Source: Phycisphaerales bacterium UBA6054 (GTDB lineage: Bacteria; Planctomycetota; Phycisphaerae; Phycisphaerales; UBA1924). Taken from it: a DNA stretch of 16,009 nucleotides. The stretch's first letter is position 1. Each line of letters opens with the position of its first letter. This document shows, one piece after another, positions 6,013 to 13,242 of this stretch. The notes under the pieces were generated by a model. It saw only the letters and a list, made by a program, of their open reading frames with translations. It did not search any database and had not been told where the DNA came from. Made by a program: the position numbers and the translations under genes. The stretch spans positions 1-16,009 of the forward strand of contig DIYM01000081.1 in assembly GCA_002429045.1 (NCBI GenBank), written 5' to 3'.

Positions 6013-8658
6013 TCAGCTATCCAGGGGCGATGACCACTGCGACTCGTCGAGGATCGGGTCCACCCGCACGTCCCGCTCGAACCGGTCCTTCGCCGCCGAC
6101 AGCTTCCTCCAAAGGAACCCGCCCGTCAGCAGCATGAACCCCGCCGACCCGCCGAACATCATCCCGGCCATCTCCATCCGCTTCGTGTCCAGCGCAACCT
6201 CGCCCGCGGACGCCTCCTGCGTGATCCGCGTCAACGCCCCGTCCGAACGACGCCCGCGCGACTGATTCGCCACGCTCGACAACGCCACCGCGAACGTGTC
6301 CAACTCGCGACGCGTCCGCTCGGCCCCGTCCCCACGCCACGCCAGCCGGACCTCATCGGGCGCCGGCGTCTCGACCACCAGACGCTCCTTGGACTCACGC
6401 CCCAACGCCCCGGCCGTGCCCAACGCCGCCAGACCCCGCCGCTTCATCCGCTCGGCCGCCTGCTCCAGGAAACGGGGATCCGCCGACAGCTCAGTGATGT
6501 ACGCCTGCCATGCCTCCGCGTCCCGCTCGCCCAACGCAGACTTGTTCCCGCCCTCGCCGGCCAGCACGACCGAAGCCTCATACTGGCCCGGGGACACCGC
6601 GTTGGACAAGTACCACGACGCGGCCCCAAGCATGCCCAGGACCGCCATGACCCCCACCATGCCGAACATCACGCCGCCCCGCACCTCGCGCTTGGCGTTC
6701 TTCTTCCGCATCTCCACGATCGCCTGGTACGCCTCCGCAAGCTCGCCACGCTTCTGGAGCACCGCGTCGCACTGATCCAACCGATCCCGCAACGCACCCG
6801 TCGCCCGGCTGATCTTCGCCGACTGCTCACGCAGCAGGCGACGCTGCTTGCCCATCCGCATCCGACGCGTCTTCACGAACTCGTCCATCTGCGGACGCGG
6901 CTTCGCGTTCGCGACCTCCAGTTCGATCTCCAGCGACTGGACCCTCTCCTTCAACTCCCGGCTCTCGCCCTCGAGGGCCAACGCCCCCTGCTCCATCTTC
7001 TCGAGCGCCGTCGCCTTCTCTTCCAGCTCCGATCGGGCGTCTTCCAACTCGCCCCGGACAGACTCGGCACTCTGCTCCGCCTCGGTCACGCGGTCGATCG
7101 CAGCCGTCAGCGCGTCACGCAAACGGTCCGCCTCTTCGCTGTCCGTGCCGGCCGCCTCAGCCCGCGCGAACGCCTCGTCGCGCTCCCGTTGCGCCGATGA
7201 GATCGCCCCCTCCGCCTCATCCAGCCGGGCCTTCAGGCCCGAGACGCTCTCGATCGCTTCCGCCTTCTCGGCCTCCGCACGCTCCAGCGCCGAACGCACC
7301 GACTCGATCTCCGCCGACGCGTCAGACCGAGCAGAATCGATCTCCCCGCGCGCCGCCTCCGCCGCCGCGTTCGCATCCCGCAGCGACGCCTCCAGCCCCG
7401 CCGACCGCGACTCCGCGGCCTCGGCCTGAGCCCGCGCCTGCGTGATCTCCTCGTCCGCCGACGCCGCCAGTTCCTCCAGCTGCGCACGCAACCCCGCGGC
7501 CTCCGCCACCGCCGCGTCCAGCGCCCCCCGATCCGCCGAACTCTCCGCGGCGTCCTTCAGGCCCGCCTCGGCAGCCGACAACGCCTCACGCAACGACGCC
7601 GCCTCGGACTCCAGCCCCGCGCAGCGCTCACGCTCGGCGCCCAGCGACGCGTTCAACTCGTCGATCAACTCAGCCTGAGCCGAGCTCTCCCCCGCTGCCG
7701 CACGCACCGACTCAACCTCGGCCCGCGCCTCCTCCAGCAACGCTTCCAGCTCAACAACCCGCTCCACCGACGCCGACGCGTTCCGCGCCTCCTCCTCGGC
7801 AACCTCGATCTGCGCCCGCAGGCCCTCGGTCACCTTCCGCTCCCGCGACAGCTTGTCCTCGGTCTCTTTCAACGCCGCCGACAACCGCTCCGTCGACTGG
7901 GACAGCTCCGCCTCCAGCGTCCCCGCACGCTCGGCCATCTCCTCCAACGCCTTCGAGCGATCGCTCAGCTCCAGCTCGCGACCCTTCAGCTTGCCTTCCA
8001 GCTGCTGCATCTGACGACGCATGTCCTCGAGCAACGCCTCGGCCTCGTGCTCGCGGGCCAGCTTCTCCTCCGCCTCGGCCTCCAGCTCCGCCAACGCGCT
8101 CTCACGCGTCTCCAGCGTCCCCGCACGCTCGCCCAACTCCCGCGCCGTCACCTCCAGCTGCGACCGCTGCGTCTCGATCGCCTTCGCCTCGATCTCAACC
8201 GACTCCGCCTTCGACTCGACCTCAGCCTCCCGACGCTCCAACTGCTCGGCCTGCTGCGCAATCTTGGTCTCACGCTGCTCGATCCGCGCCGCGCGCTGCG
8301 TCACATCGCCCTCGCGCGTCTCGACCTCCTGACGCATCTCCGCCAGCTCCACCTCGCGGACCGTCAGCTCCTCCTCACGCCCTTCCAGCTCCTCGCCACG
8401 CTCATCGATCTGCCGCCCGATCTCGCGCACCCGCTCGGACTCTTCCGCGAGTTCCCGACGCTTCTCGGCCAACGCGGCCATCGCGTCGCGATGGTCCGCG
8501 TGCGCCTTCCGCAACGCCGACAACTGCTGCTCCACCCCAGCGATCGCACCCAGCACCTCGTCCTCGGCCTTGGGTAGCTTCATCTCCGCCCCGGGATCCG
8601 AGGGCAGATCCTGCGCGGCATCGCCCTTCTTGTTCTTGTTGCGGGTTCTCGAATCCAT
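6013..8658 (-). CDS. Large coiled-coil membrane protein with Wzz-like C-terminal hairpin
   Basis: The 881-residue product has no signal peptide. Residues of about 30-640 are an almost uninterrupted Glu/Ala/Arg-rich coiled coil with heptad-like spacing and very few prolines. A basic helical stretch (about 590-660, including FVKTRRMRMGKQRRLLREQ) precedes a transmembrane helix at about 663-687, a soluble loop of about 140 residues, a second helix at about 830-853 and a short tail. The loop opens with SPGQYEASVVLAGE and contains LSADPRFLEQAAERM and VRLAWRGDGAERTRRELDTF, resembling the periplasmic part of Wzz chain-length regulators (polysaccharide co-polymerases). I infer a membrane scaffold with a cytoplasmic coiled-coil stalk, possibly linked to polysaccharide export or cell-envelope organisation. 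GGAGG 7 nt upstream fixes the ATG at 8658 rather than the GTG at 8664. Family and function are not recognised. Confidence 0.75.
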   Translation of the reverse strand: MDSRTRNKNKKGDAAQDLPSDPGAEMKLPKAEDEVLGAIAGVEQQLSALRKAHADHRDAMAALAEKRRELAEESERVREIGRQIDERGEELEGREEELTVREVELAEMRQEVETREGDVTQRAARIEQRETKIAQQAEQLERREAEVESKAESVEIEAKAIETQRSQLEVTARELGERAGTLETRESALAELEAEAEEKLAREHEAEALLEDMRRQMQQLEGKLKGRELELSDRSKALEEMAERAGTLEAELSQSTERLSAALKETEDKLSRERKVTEGLRAQIEVAEEEARNASASVERVVELEALLEEARAEVESVRAAAGESSAQAELIDELNASLGAERERCAGLESEAASLREALSAAEAGLKDAAESSADRGALDAAVAEAAGLRAQLEELAASADEEITQARAQAEAAESRSAGLEASLRDANAAAEAARGEIDSARSDASAEIESVRSALERAEAEKAEAIESVSGLKARLDEAEGAISSAQRERDEAFARAEAAGTDSEEADRLRDALTAAIDRVTEAEQSAESVRGELEDARSELEEKATALEKMEQGALALEGESRELKERVQSLEIELEVANAKPRPQMDEFVKTRRMRMGKQRRLLREQSAKISRATGALRDRLDQCDAVLQKRGELAEAYQAIVEMRKKNAKREVRGGVMFGMVGVMAVLGMLGAASWYLSNAVSPGQYEASVVLAGEGGNKSALGERDAEAWQAYITELSADPRFLEQAAERMKRRGLAALGTAGALGRESKERLVVETPAPDEVRLAWRGDGAERTRRELDTFAVALSSVANQSRGRRSDGALTRITQEASAGEVALDTKRMEMAGMMFGGSAGFMLLTGGFLWRKLSAAKDRFERDVRVDPILDESQWSSPLDS

Positions 8659-8665
8659 CCGCACA

Positions 8666-8670
8666 CCTCC
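8666..8670 (-). promoter_or_regulatory. Ribosome binding site of the coiled-coil gene
   Basis: GGAGG on the minus strand lies 7 nt before the ATG at 8658 and would sit too close (1 nt) to the GTG at 8664. It decides the start. Confidence 0.75.
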
Positions 8671-9056
8671 CGGAACACCGCGCCGAGCCCCCCCGGAACC
8701 CCCGGAGCGCCGACCCGCTCATCCAATACTCGGTTCTGTTCACCTTCCGGAAACCCCCCTCAAGCCCCGTAACACCCCTTCTTGCCCCCGCGCCTCCGCT
8801 TGGAACGATCGCGCGGCCCCTGCGACCGCCCCCGCGTCCCATCACCTTCTCCACAGTCCCATCTGGCACCGCCCGACCCATCCCTGTATCATGACCCGCA
8901 GAATTCCCAACCATCAGGGAATGCGGAACTTGCCCCAAGTGTTCACCCAGTGCGGCCGATGCCGCCAGCGGGCGGATCCTGCGCCAAACCCCGGCCGTAC
9001 ATCCGCCCAGACCAGACAACCACACCGACCAGGACCCCCCCGGTCGCAAGCCCAGC
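8671..9056. other. Divergent intergenic region without a supported gene
   Basis: About 400 bp separate the divergent coiled-coil (-) and cysteine-rich (+) genes. Reading frames cross it on both strands, but their products are rich in Pro, Arg and Gly and look like random GC-rich translation. The region must carry both promoters; I see no clear -35/-10 pair on either strand. The only structure that stands out is a bulged hairpin at 8896-8926. Confidence 0.5.
8896..8926. other. Bulged inverted repeat in the divergent leader region
   Basis: CCGC-(aga)-ATTCCC pairs with GGGAAT-GCGG around an 8-nt loop AACCATCA, giving ten pairs with a 3-nt bulge. It lies about 140 nt upstream of the cysteine-rich gene and 240 nt upstream of the coiled-coil gene. 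It could be a leader structure or regulator site; no family was recognised. Confidence 0.3.
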
Positions 9057-9068
9057 AGGAGACCTCAC

Positions 9069-9536
9069 ATGCCGATCAGCGCCAGCAAATCCGTCTTCGC
9101 CGTCCTCGCCGTCGGAGCCGGCTCCGTCCTCGGCTACAACTGGATGACCACAGGCTGCCCCTCCGGCGTCTGCCCGACCGAGCGTGCCGCCGCCAATGTC
9201 ATCCCCGCCGCCATGACCGCCGAGACAGAAGCCACCTCGTGCTCGACCGAGAAGGCAGACAGCTGCTGCCCGCTCACCGACGCCGCCACGGTCACGACGG
9301 TCGCCAACACCGCCGAGGGCTGCGAAGCAGCCTGCGAGGACAAGGCCGCCTGCGACGACATGACCGCCTGCGACAGCGAGTCCGCGTGCAGCGACAAAGC
9401 CGAGTGCCAGACCGATGCCGCCAACGTCCAGGCCGTCAGCATGACCACCGAAGCCCAGAGCGAGTGCGCCGACAAGCCCGCCTCGTGCTGCCCGCTCACC
9501 GAAGCCACCGAGCAGACCGCTTCCAACGCCCCCTGA
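9069..9536 (+). CDS. Small cysteine-rich membrane-anchored protein with six-residue Cys repeats
   Basis: The 155-residue product begins with a hydrophobic segment (about residues 7-25), either a signal anchor or an uncleaved signal peptide. GYNWMTTGCPSGVCPTERAA follows, similar in style to the GCxxGxCPI motif of small DUF6132-like membrane proteins. The rest is acidic, Ala/Thr-rich and contains 14 cysteines in total (30, 35, 58, 66, 67, 85, 89, 95, 101, 107, 113, 133, 140, 141). Cys89 to Cys113 are spaced exactly six residues apart (for example CEDKAA, CDDMTA, CDSESA), and SCCPLT(D/E)A occurs twice (65-72 and 139-146). I infer an extracytoplasmic metal- or thiol-binding role, not proven. AGGAG at 9057-9061 lies 7 nt before the ATG. 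A strong terminator follows, so it is probably monocistronic. Confidence 0.75.
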   Translation: MPISASKSVFAVLAVGAGSVLGYNWMTTGCPSGVCPTERAAANVIPAAMTAETEATSCSTEKADSCCPLTDAATVTTVANTAEGCEAACEDKAACDDMTACDSESACSDKAECQTDAANVQAVSMTTEAQSECADKPASCCPLTEATEQTASNAP

Positions 9537-9564
9537 TCCAGCGGTCCAGGCCCGATCCACACCG

Positions 9565-9591
9565 GCCGCGCCCGATCCGGCGCGGCTTTTT
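9565..9591 (+). terminator. Rho-independent terminator of the cysteine-rich gene
   Basis: Perfect 8-bp stem GCCGCGCC / GGCGCGGC around the loop CGATCC, followed directly by TTTTT. It lies 29 nt after the stop codon. Confidence 0.9.
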
Positions 9592-9627
9592 CGTGCGCCA
9601 ATACGCCAACGCACCAACAATCAACAC

Positions 9628-10557
9628 GTGACCATCACCCTCGACGCACATCCGCTCAGAGTCTCTGTCGAACCCGCCCTGGGTGCCTCGATCACAGACC
9701 TCTCCGTCGCGGGCCCACGCGATGCCCACGCGCCCATCCTCCGACGCGCCGCCACGGGCACCGTCACCCCCGCGCAGACAGCCTCCTTCGTCATGGCACC
9801 CTGGACCAACCGCATCGAAACCGCACGGTTCGGCTTCCAGGGAAGAACGCACCAACTCCTACCTAACTTCCCCGACGGCACCGCGATCCACGGCATCGCC
9901 CGCGACGCCCCCTGGCGGATCACCGACCGCACGCCCGTCTCCGCCCGCCTCGTCTACGACAGCCGCGCCGACGAGACCGCCAACTTCCCCCACGCATTCG
10001 CATGCGTCCAGCGGTTCGAACTCGCGCCCGATCATCTCAGCGTCGAACTCGGCATCACCAACCTCTCCGACACCGCCATGCCCGCCGCCCTCGGGCACCA
10101 CCCCCACTTCAACCGACAACTCTTCTCCGCCACCGAAGACCCGATCCTCCGCGCCGACGTCACGTCGCGATACCCCTGCGAGGGAGGCCTGCCTTCCGGG
10201 CTCCCCTCCGACGACGAGCACAGCCGACGCCTCCGCGCCGGCGCCCCGCTCGGAAACCACAACCTCGACGACGTCTTCGCCGGCTTCAGCGGCCGCGCCT
10301 CGATCACCTACCCCCACTCCAACACCCGCGTCACGCTCGACTGCTCAGACGCCTTCACCCACCTGGTCGTCTTCACGCCCCGAGCGGCCGACACACCCGA
10401 CGCGCCCCCGCTCCCCTGGTTCTGCGTCGAGCCCTGCACCGCCGTCAACAACGCGTTCAACCTCCTCGACCGGGGCAACCCCGCCACCGGGACCCGCATC
10501 CTCGATCCCGGGCAGACGCTCGAGTCCTCCATGCGTTACCGCGTCGAAACGCTCTGA
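9628..10557 (+). CDS. Aldose 1-epimerase (galactose mutarotase family)
   Basis: The 309-residue product interconverts alpha and beta anomers of an aldose in the cytoplasm (galactose mutarotase superfamily, COG2017 type). Visible signatures are APWTNRI (Asn61, Arg62), IHGIAR with His88, GHHPHF with the catalytic His158, an Asp at about 214 in the NLDDVF stretch, and FCVEPCTA with the probable catalytic base Glu268. The C-terminal GTRILDPGQTLESSMRY matches the family's closing strand. Length is normal. The start is a GTG at 9628, 36 nt after the preceding terminator; I see no good Shine-Dalgarno. No sugar-catabolism genes lie beside it, so the physiological sugar is unknown. The hibernation-factor gene follows after 77 nt in the same direction. 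Confidence 0.88.
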   Translation: MTITLDAHPLRVSVEPALGASITDLSVAGPRDAHAPILRRAATGTVTPAQTASFVMAPWTNRIETARFGFQGRTHQLLPNFPDGTAIHGIARDAPWRITDRTPVSARLVYDSRADETANFPHAFACVQRFELAPDHLSVELGITNLSDTAMPAALGHHPHFNRQLFSATEDPILRADVTSRYPCEGGLPSGLPSDDEHSRRLRAGAPLGNHNLDDVFAGFSGRASITYPHSNTRVTLDCSDAFTHLVVFTPRAADTPDAPPLPWFCVEPCTAVNNAFNLLDRGNPATGTRILDPGQTLESSMRYRVETL

Positions 10558-10623
10558 CCCGCACGAACCGATCCGCGATGACGCGCATACCGTCCGCCGG
10601 ACACCGCACATCCCGAACAGAAA

Positions 10624-10627
10624 AGGA
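10624..10627 (+). promoter_or_regulatory. Ribosome binding site deciding the HPF start
   Basis: AGGA within AAAAGGA lies 7 nt before the GTG at 10635. The in-frame ATG at 10578 has no comparable site and would add a non-conserved stretch. Confidence 0.65.
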
Positions 10628-10634
10628 CCCCGCC

Positions 10635-10949
10635 GTGCAGATCCAGTTCAACTTCGCCCACACCGACCCCTCCGACACCCTCGAGACCTACGCCCGCGAC
10701 CAACTCGACGCCGCGATCGGCCGATTCCGGGACCGCATCACACGCATCGAGGTCCATCTCTCCGACACCAACAGCCAGCACAAGTCGGGCCCCCGCGACA
10801 AACACTGCACGCTCGAAGCACGACCCAACGGCATGGACCCCGTCGCGGTCGACGCCAACGACGAAGACTTCGAGCCCGCCATCCGCGACGCCGTGGGCAA
10901 GCTCCGACGAGCCCTCACCACCCGCTTCGAAAAGGCCGACCACCGCTGA
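10635..10949 (+). CDS. hpf: Ribosome hibernation promoting factor (HPF/RaiA family, short form)
   Basis: The 104-residue product belongs to the HPF/RaiA (sigma-54 modulation protein) family, which binds the decoding region of the 30S subunit during starvation and silences or dimerises ribosomes. It opens with VQIQFNFAHTDPSDTLETYA, continues with ITRIEVHLSDTNSQHKSGPR and KHCTLEARPNG, and closes with a helix DEDFEPAIRDAVGKLRRAL, the beta-alpha-beta-beta-beta-alpha order of the family. It lacks the C-terminal dimerisation domain of long HPF, so it corresponds to the short form. The GTG start is supported by AAAAGGA 7 nt upstream; the frame is open well before it and an in-frame ATG at 10578 is the alternative. 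The EVE-domain gene follows after 27 nt. Confidence 0.85.
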   Translation: MQIQFNFAHTDPSDTLETYARDQLDAAIGRFRDRITRIEVHLSDTNSQHKSGPRDKHCTLEARPNGMDPVAVDANDEDFEPAIRDAVGKLRRALTTRFEKADHR

Positions 10950-10976
10950 CCGCCGCCGCCAACACGGACACACGCC

Positions 10977-11411
10977 ATGCCCAACTACTGGCTCTGCAAA
11001 ACCGAACCCGACGATTACAGCTACGCCGACCTCGAACGCGACGGCACGACCATCTGGGACGGCGTCAACAACCCCGCCGCGAACATCAGCATCCGCGGCA
11101 TGAAGCCGGGCGACTTCGCTTTCATCTATCACACCGGGAGCGAGAAACGCATCGCCGGGCTCGCCAAGGTCATCTCCAAACCCTACGAAGACCCCAAGCA
11201 CCCCGGGCTGAACAAAAAAGGCGACATCGCCCGCCCCGTCGTCGACCTCCAAAGCCACAAGCCCGCCAAGAAAGGCCTCACCCTCGCCGACATCAAGGCC
11301 GACGACCGGTTCGAGATCCGGGGCTTCGAGCTCACCCGCCAGGCACGCCTCTCCGTCATGCCCGTGCCGCCCGAAGCCCGCACGCTCATCAAGTCCCTCG
11401 CCGGGCTCTGA
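10977..11411 (+). CDS. EVE-domain protein (PUA-like fold)
   Basis: The 144-residue product is a single EVE domain, a PUA/YTH-related fold thought to recognise modified bases in RNA or DNA. The N-terminus NYWLCKTEPDDYSYADLERD matches the hallmark W-L-x-K-x-E-P-x-x-Y-S of the family. It is followed by TIWDGVNNPAANISIRGM and PGDFAFIYHTGSEKRIAGLA, which form the aromatic pocket. Length is typical of stand-alone EVE proteins. It lies downstream of the hibernation factor in the same direction and ends about 50 nt before an AT-rich hairpin that probably terminates the unit. No restriction or modification gene is adjacent, so a defence role is not indicated by context. Confidence 0.9.
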   Translation: MPNYWLCKTEPDDYSYADLERDGTTIWDGVNNPAANISIRGMKPGDFAFIYHTGSEKRIAGLAKVISKPYEDPKHPGLNKKGDIARPVVDLQSHKPAKKGLTLADIKADDRFEIRGFELTRQARLSVMPVPPEARTLIKSLAGL

Positions 11412-11459
11412 CGCGCACGCCCGCCCGCGCGGAATCATATTTAGGTTTTTTCATACATA

Positions 11460-11494
11460 AATCACCCTTATCTGGGTGATTATCTTCTTTTTGT
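11460..11494 (+). terminator. Hairpin terminator in an AT-rich island after the EVE gene
   Basis: An 8-bp perfect stem AATCACCC / GGGTGATT with the loop TTATCT (11460-11481) is followed by a T-rich tract (ATCTTCTTTTTGTT). It sits in an unusually AT-rich 70-bp stretch (about 11431-11500) in GC-rich DNA. It probably ends the epimerase-HPF-EVE unit; the same island may also hold the promoter of the downstream paralogue operon. Confidence 0.65.
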
Positions 11495-11582
11495 TGTGTT
11501 GACCGAATTCCGCTTGCGGCCCGCCAAGCCCGCGCGGTACAACGCCCACGAACAGACCAAGCCGAACGCCAAGGAGCACCCG

Positions 11583-12140
11583 ATGCGCAATCCAACAGCC
11601 ATCGCCGCGATCATTGCAGCCGTTTCCGCCGGAGCGCTCGCCCTCGCTCTGGGCCCCCTCGACCCGCCCGCCGGGCCCGTCGCCGAAACCAGCCCCAGCC
11701 TCGCCGACCTCCAAACCGACCTCGACGAGATCACACTCAACCTCTCCGGCTCCGCCGTGACCGCCGGACCATTCGAGTCCTTCATCGCACCGAACACCGG
11801 CAACTTCCTCAGCGACCTCAACGGCGAACTCATCGCGGAAGGACGCGTATACGTCCACTCCATCTCCGCGACCTTCGGCATCGCAGCCGTCTTCGACGGC
11901 CCCGGGACCATCGACAGCAACGGACGCCCCCAGTCCGGAAGCCCAGTCGCACGCGTCTATCACAACTACGTCGCCTCCGGGAGCGGCATCGGTGCGCAAT
12001 ACACAACGGTAACGACCCCGATCGAGCAGGTCGTCGAGAACGGCCTGTACGCCGCATGGTTCGCGAGAGAAACCAACGGGTTCGTCACCATCCGATTCAA
12101 ACGCCTCTCCGCCCTCCCCCTGCAAGGAGCCGCCGAATGA
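11583..12140 (+). CDS. Secreted protein of unknown family, tandem paralogue 1
   Basis: The 185-residue product starts with a signal peptide (MRNPTAIAAIIAAVSAGALA...), followed by LGPLDPPAGPVAETSPSLAD and a predicted beta-rich body. Segments shared with its two downstream paralogues are LIAEGRVYV(H/D/E)S, VFDGPGTID, a TTVTTPI strand, VVENGLYAAWF and TIRFKRL near the end. I recognise no domain, catalytic motif or membrane segment after the signal. AAGGAG at 11571-11576 lies 6 nt before the ATG; the open frame upstream (from 11496) crosses the terminator region and is not coding. The last codons encode LPLQGAAE and hold the next gene's ribosome binding site; the stop overlaps the next ATG as ATGA. 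The body is about 62% GC where I counted (11821-11880), higher than in copies 2 and 3. Confidence 0.8.
   Translation: MRNPTAIAAIIAAVSAGALALALGPLDPPAGPVAETSPSLADLQTDLDEITLNLSGSAVTAGPFESFIAPNTGNFLSDLNGELIAEGRVYVHSISATFGIAAVFDGPGTIDSNGRPQSGSPVARVYHNYVASGSGIGAQYTTVTTPIEQVVENGLYAAWFARETNGFVTIRFKRLSALPLQGAAE
12124..12129 (+). promoter_or_regulatory. Ribosome binding site of paralogue 2 inside paralogue 1
   Basis: AAGGAG lies within the last codons of paralogue 1, 7 nt before the ATG at 12137. Together with the ATGA overlap it indicates translational coupling. Confidence 0.75.
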
Positions 12141-12703
12141 ACATCCACATCACCCCCAAAGCCACGGCCATCGCCGCCCTCATCACCGCCGGCGCCACCG
12201 CCATCGCCCTCGGCCCCCTCAACCCGCCGCCGGGACCCGTCAGCGAAACATCCCCAAGCCTCGCGGAGATCAAAGCAACGCTCGATCAACTCGTCGCCAC
12301 CCAATCGGGCGATTCCATTACCGACGGACCATTCGATACATTCACCGCTCCCCTTTCCGGATCACTCACGAACAACTTCGCCAGCACGCTGATCGCTGAA
12401 GGCCGTGTCTATGTTGACTCGATCTCCGTTCAATATGCAGAGGCAACGCTCTTTGATGGCCCCGGCAACATCGGAAGCGGAAGCGTCGTGACGTCCGGAA
12501 CATGGATCTGCCGGTCATTCAATTTGTTCGCGACAAGCGGTAACAATGGCGTTGGCGAGTTCACTACTACGACCACACCAGTCAGAACTGTAGTCGAAAA
12601 TGGCCTCTACGCCGCTTGGAACGCCCAAGCCACGTCGAGCGGATCAATCACCGTCCGCTACAAACGCCTCCCCGACCTCCCCCTCCAAGGAGCCAACGAA
12701 TGA
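12137..12703 (+). CDS. Secreted protein of unknown family, tandem paralogue 2
   Basis: The 188-residue product has the signal peptide MNIHITPKATAIAALITAGA, then LGPLNPPPGPVSETSPSLAE and a beta-rich body with LIAEGRVYVDSISV, LFDGPGNIGSG, GVGEFTTTTTPV, VVENGLYAAWN, TVRYKRLP and the tail LPLQGANE. It is clearly homologous to paralogues 1 and 3 over its full length. Only one Cys remains in the mature part, so disulfides are unlikely. The ATG overlaps the previous stop (ATGA), and its last codons contain the ribosome binding site of the next copy. The DNA is mosaic: the signal-peptide portion is about 80% GC and 12165-12228 is identical to the same segment of copy 3, while 12541-12600 is only about 47% GC. 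No function can be assigned. Confidence 0.8.
   Translation: MNIHITPKATAIAALITAGATAIALGPLNPPPGPVSETSPSLAEIKATLDQLVATQSGDSITDGPFDTFTAPLSGSLTNNFASTLIAEGRVYVDSISVQYAEATLFDGPGNIGSGSVVTSGTWICRSFNLFATSGNNGVGEFTTTTTPVRTVVENGLYAAWNAQATSSGSITVRYKRLPDLPLQGANE
12165..12228 (+). repeat. 64-bp direct repeat, copy A (signal-peptide DNA of paralogue 2)
   Basis: These 64 bases are identical to 12728-12791 with an offset of 563 bp, exactly the spacing of the two start codons. It covers the hydrophobic core of the signal peptide and the start of the LGPLNPP motif. Identity also extends imperfectly on both sides. Confidence 0.85.
12687..12692 (+). promoter_or_regulatory. Ribosome binding site of paralogue 3 inside paralogue 2
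   Basis: AAGGAG lies in the last codons of paralogue 2, 7 nt before the ATG at 12700, again followed by an ATGA overlap. Confidence 0.75.
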
Positions 12704-13242
12704 ACATCCACATCACACCCAAGTCCGCGGCCATCGCCGCCCTCATCACCGCCGGCGCCACCGCCATCGCCCTCGGCCCCCTCAACCCGCCCTCCGGACC
12801 GGTCGCCGAAACATCCCCGAGCCTCGCCGATCTCGAAACCAAAATCGATCAGGTCATCCTCGGGCAATCCGGTTCGAGTGAACTCTCTGCGCCCTTTGAG
12901 ATCTTCAAGACACCAAGCACTGGTAATCACTCGTCCAATCTCAGTGGCACACTCATCGCAGAAGGACGAGTGTATGTCGAATCGGTCACGGCCATGTTCA
13001 GCACAGCCACAGTGTTCGATGGCCCAGGCGCAATCGATACCAGTGGAAGAACAACAACCGACAACTGGATCTCACGAGTCAACCAGACCCGTCTCCAGAC
13101 TGGAGGTCCACCCAACGGAGTCGGACAGCTCACGACGACGACCGTTCCGATCCAAGCCATCGTCGAAAACGGACTGCACGCAGCATGGTTCTCGCAGTTC
13201 GACTCAGGCTACGTCATCATCCGGTACAAACGCCTGCCCTAA
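12700..13242 (+). CDS. Secreted protein of unknown family, tandem paralogue 3
   Basis: The 180-residue product has the signal peptide MNIHITPKSAAIAALITAGA, then LGPLNPPSGPVAETSPSLAD and the shared body motifs LIAEGRVYVESVTAMF, VFDGPGAIDTSGR, GVGQLTTTTVPI, IVENGLHAAWF and IIRYKRLP. It stops directly after KRLP and so lacks the LPLQGAxE tail of copies 1 and 2. Its mature part has no Cys. The ATG overlaps the stop of copy 2. The mature-coding DNA is low in GC (about 48% at 12901-12960) compared with its own signal-peptide DNA (about 78% at 12721-12780). The next gene follows after 10 nt, with its ribosome binding site overlapping this stop codon. Role unknown; the shared leader implies export by the Sec route. 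Confidence 0.8.
   Translation: MNIHITPKSAAIAALITAGATAIALGPLNPPSGPVAETSPSLADLETKIDQVILGQSGSSELSAPFEIFKTPSTGNHSSNLSGTLIAEGRVYVESVTAMFSTATVFDGPGAIDTSGRTTTDNWISRVNQTRLQTGGPPNGVGQLTTTTVPIQAIVENGLHAAWFSQFDSGYVIIRYKRLP
12728..12791 (+). repeat. 64-bp direct repeat, copy B (signal-peptide DNA of paralogue 3)
   Basis: Perfect match of copy A at 12165-12228. The mature-coding DNA downstream of both copies is much more diverged. Confidence 0.85.

Noticed and set aside
8570..9631. Open frames across the 8.66-9.07 kb divergent region
   Set aside because: They have no start-site signal or domain, low-complexity composition, and overlap the coiled-coil and cysteine-rich genes out of frame.
10977..11411. 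EVE protein considered as part of a defence island
   Set aside because: Neighbours are an epimerase and a hibernation factor; no nuclease, methyltransferase or phage-related gene is present.
9683..11479. A 598-codon plus-strand frame
   Set aside because: It crosses three well-supported genes in another frame and is Ser/Pro/Arg-rich throughout.
11499..11543. TTGACC (11499-11504) and TACAAC (11538-11543) considered as a promoter for the paralogue operon
   Set aside because: The spacing of 33 nt is far from the 16-18 nt needed for a sigma-70 promoter.
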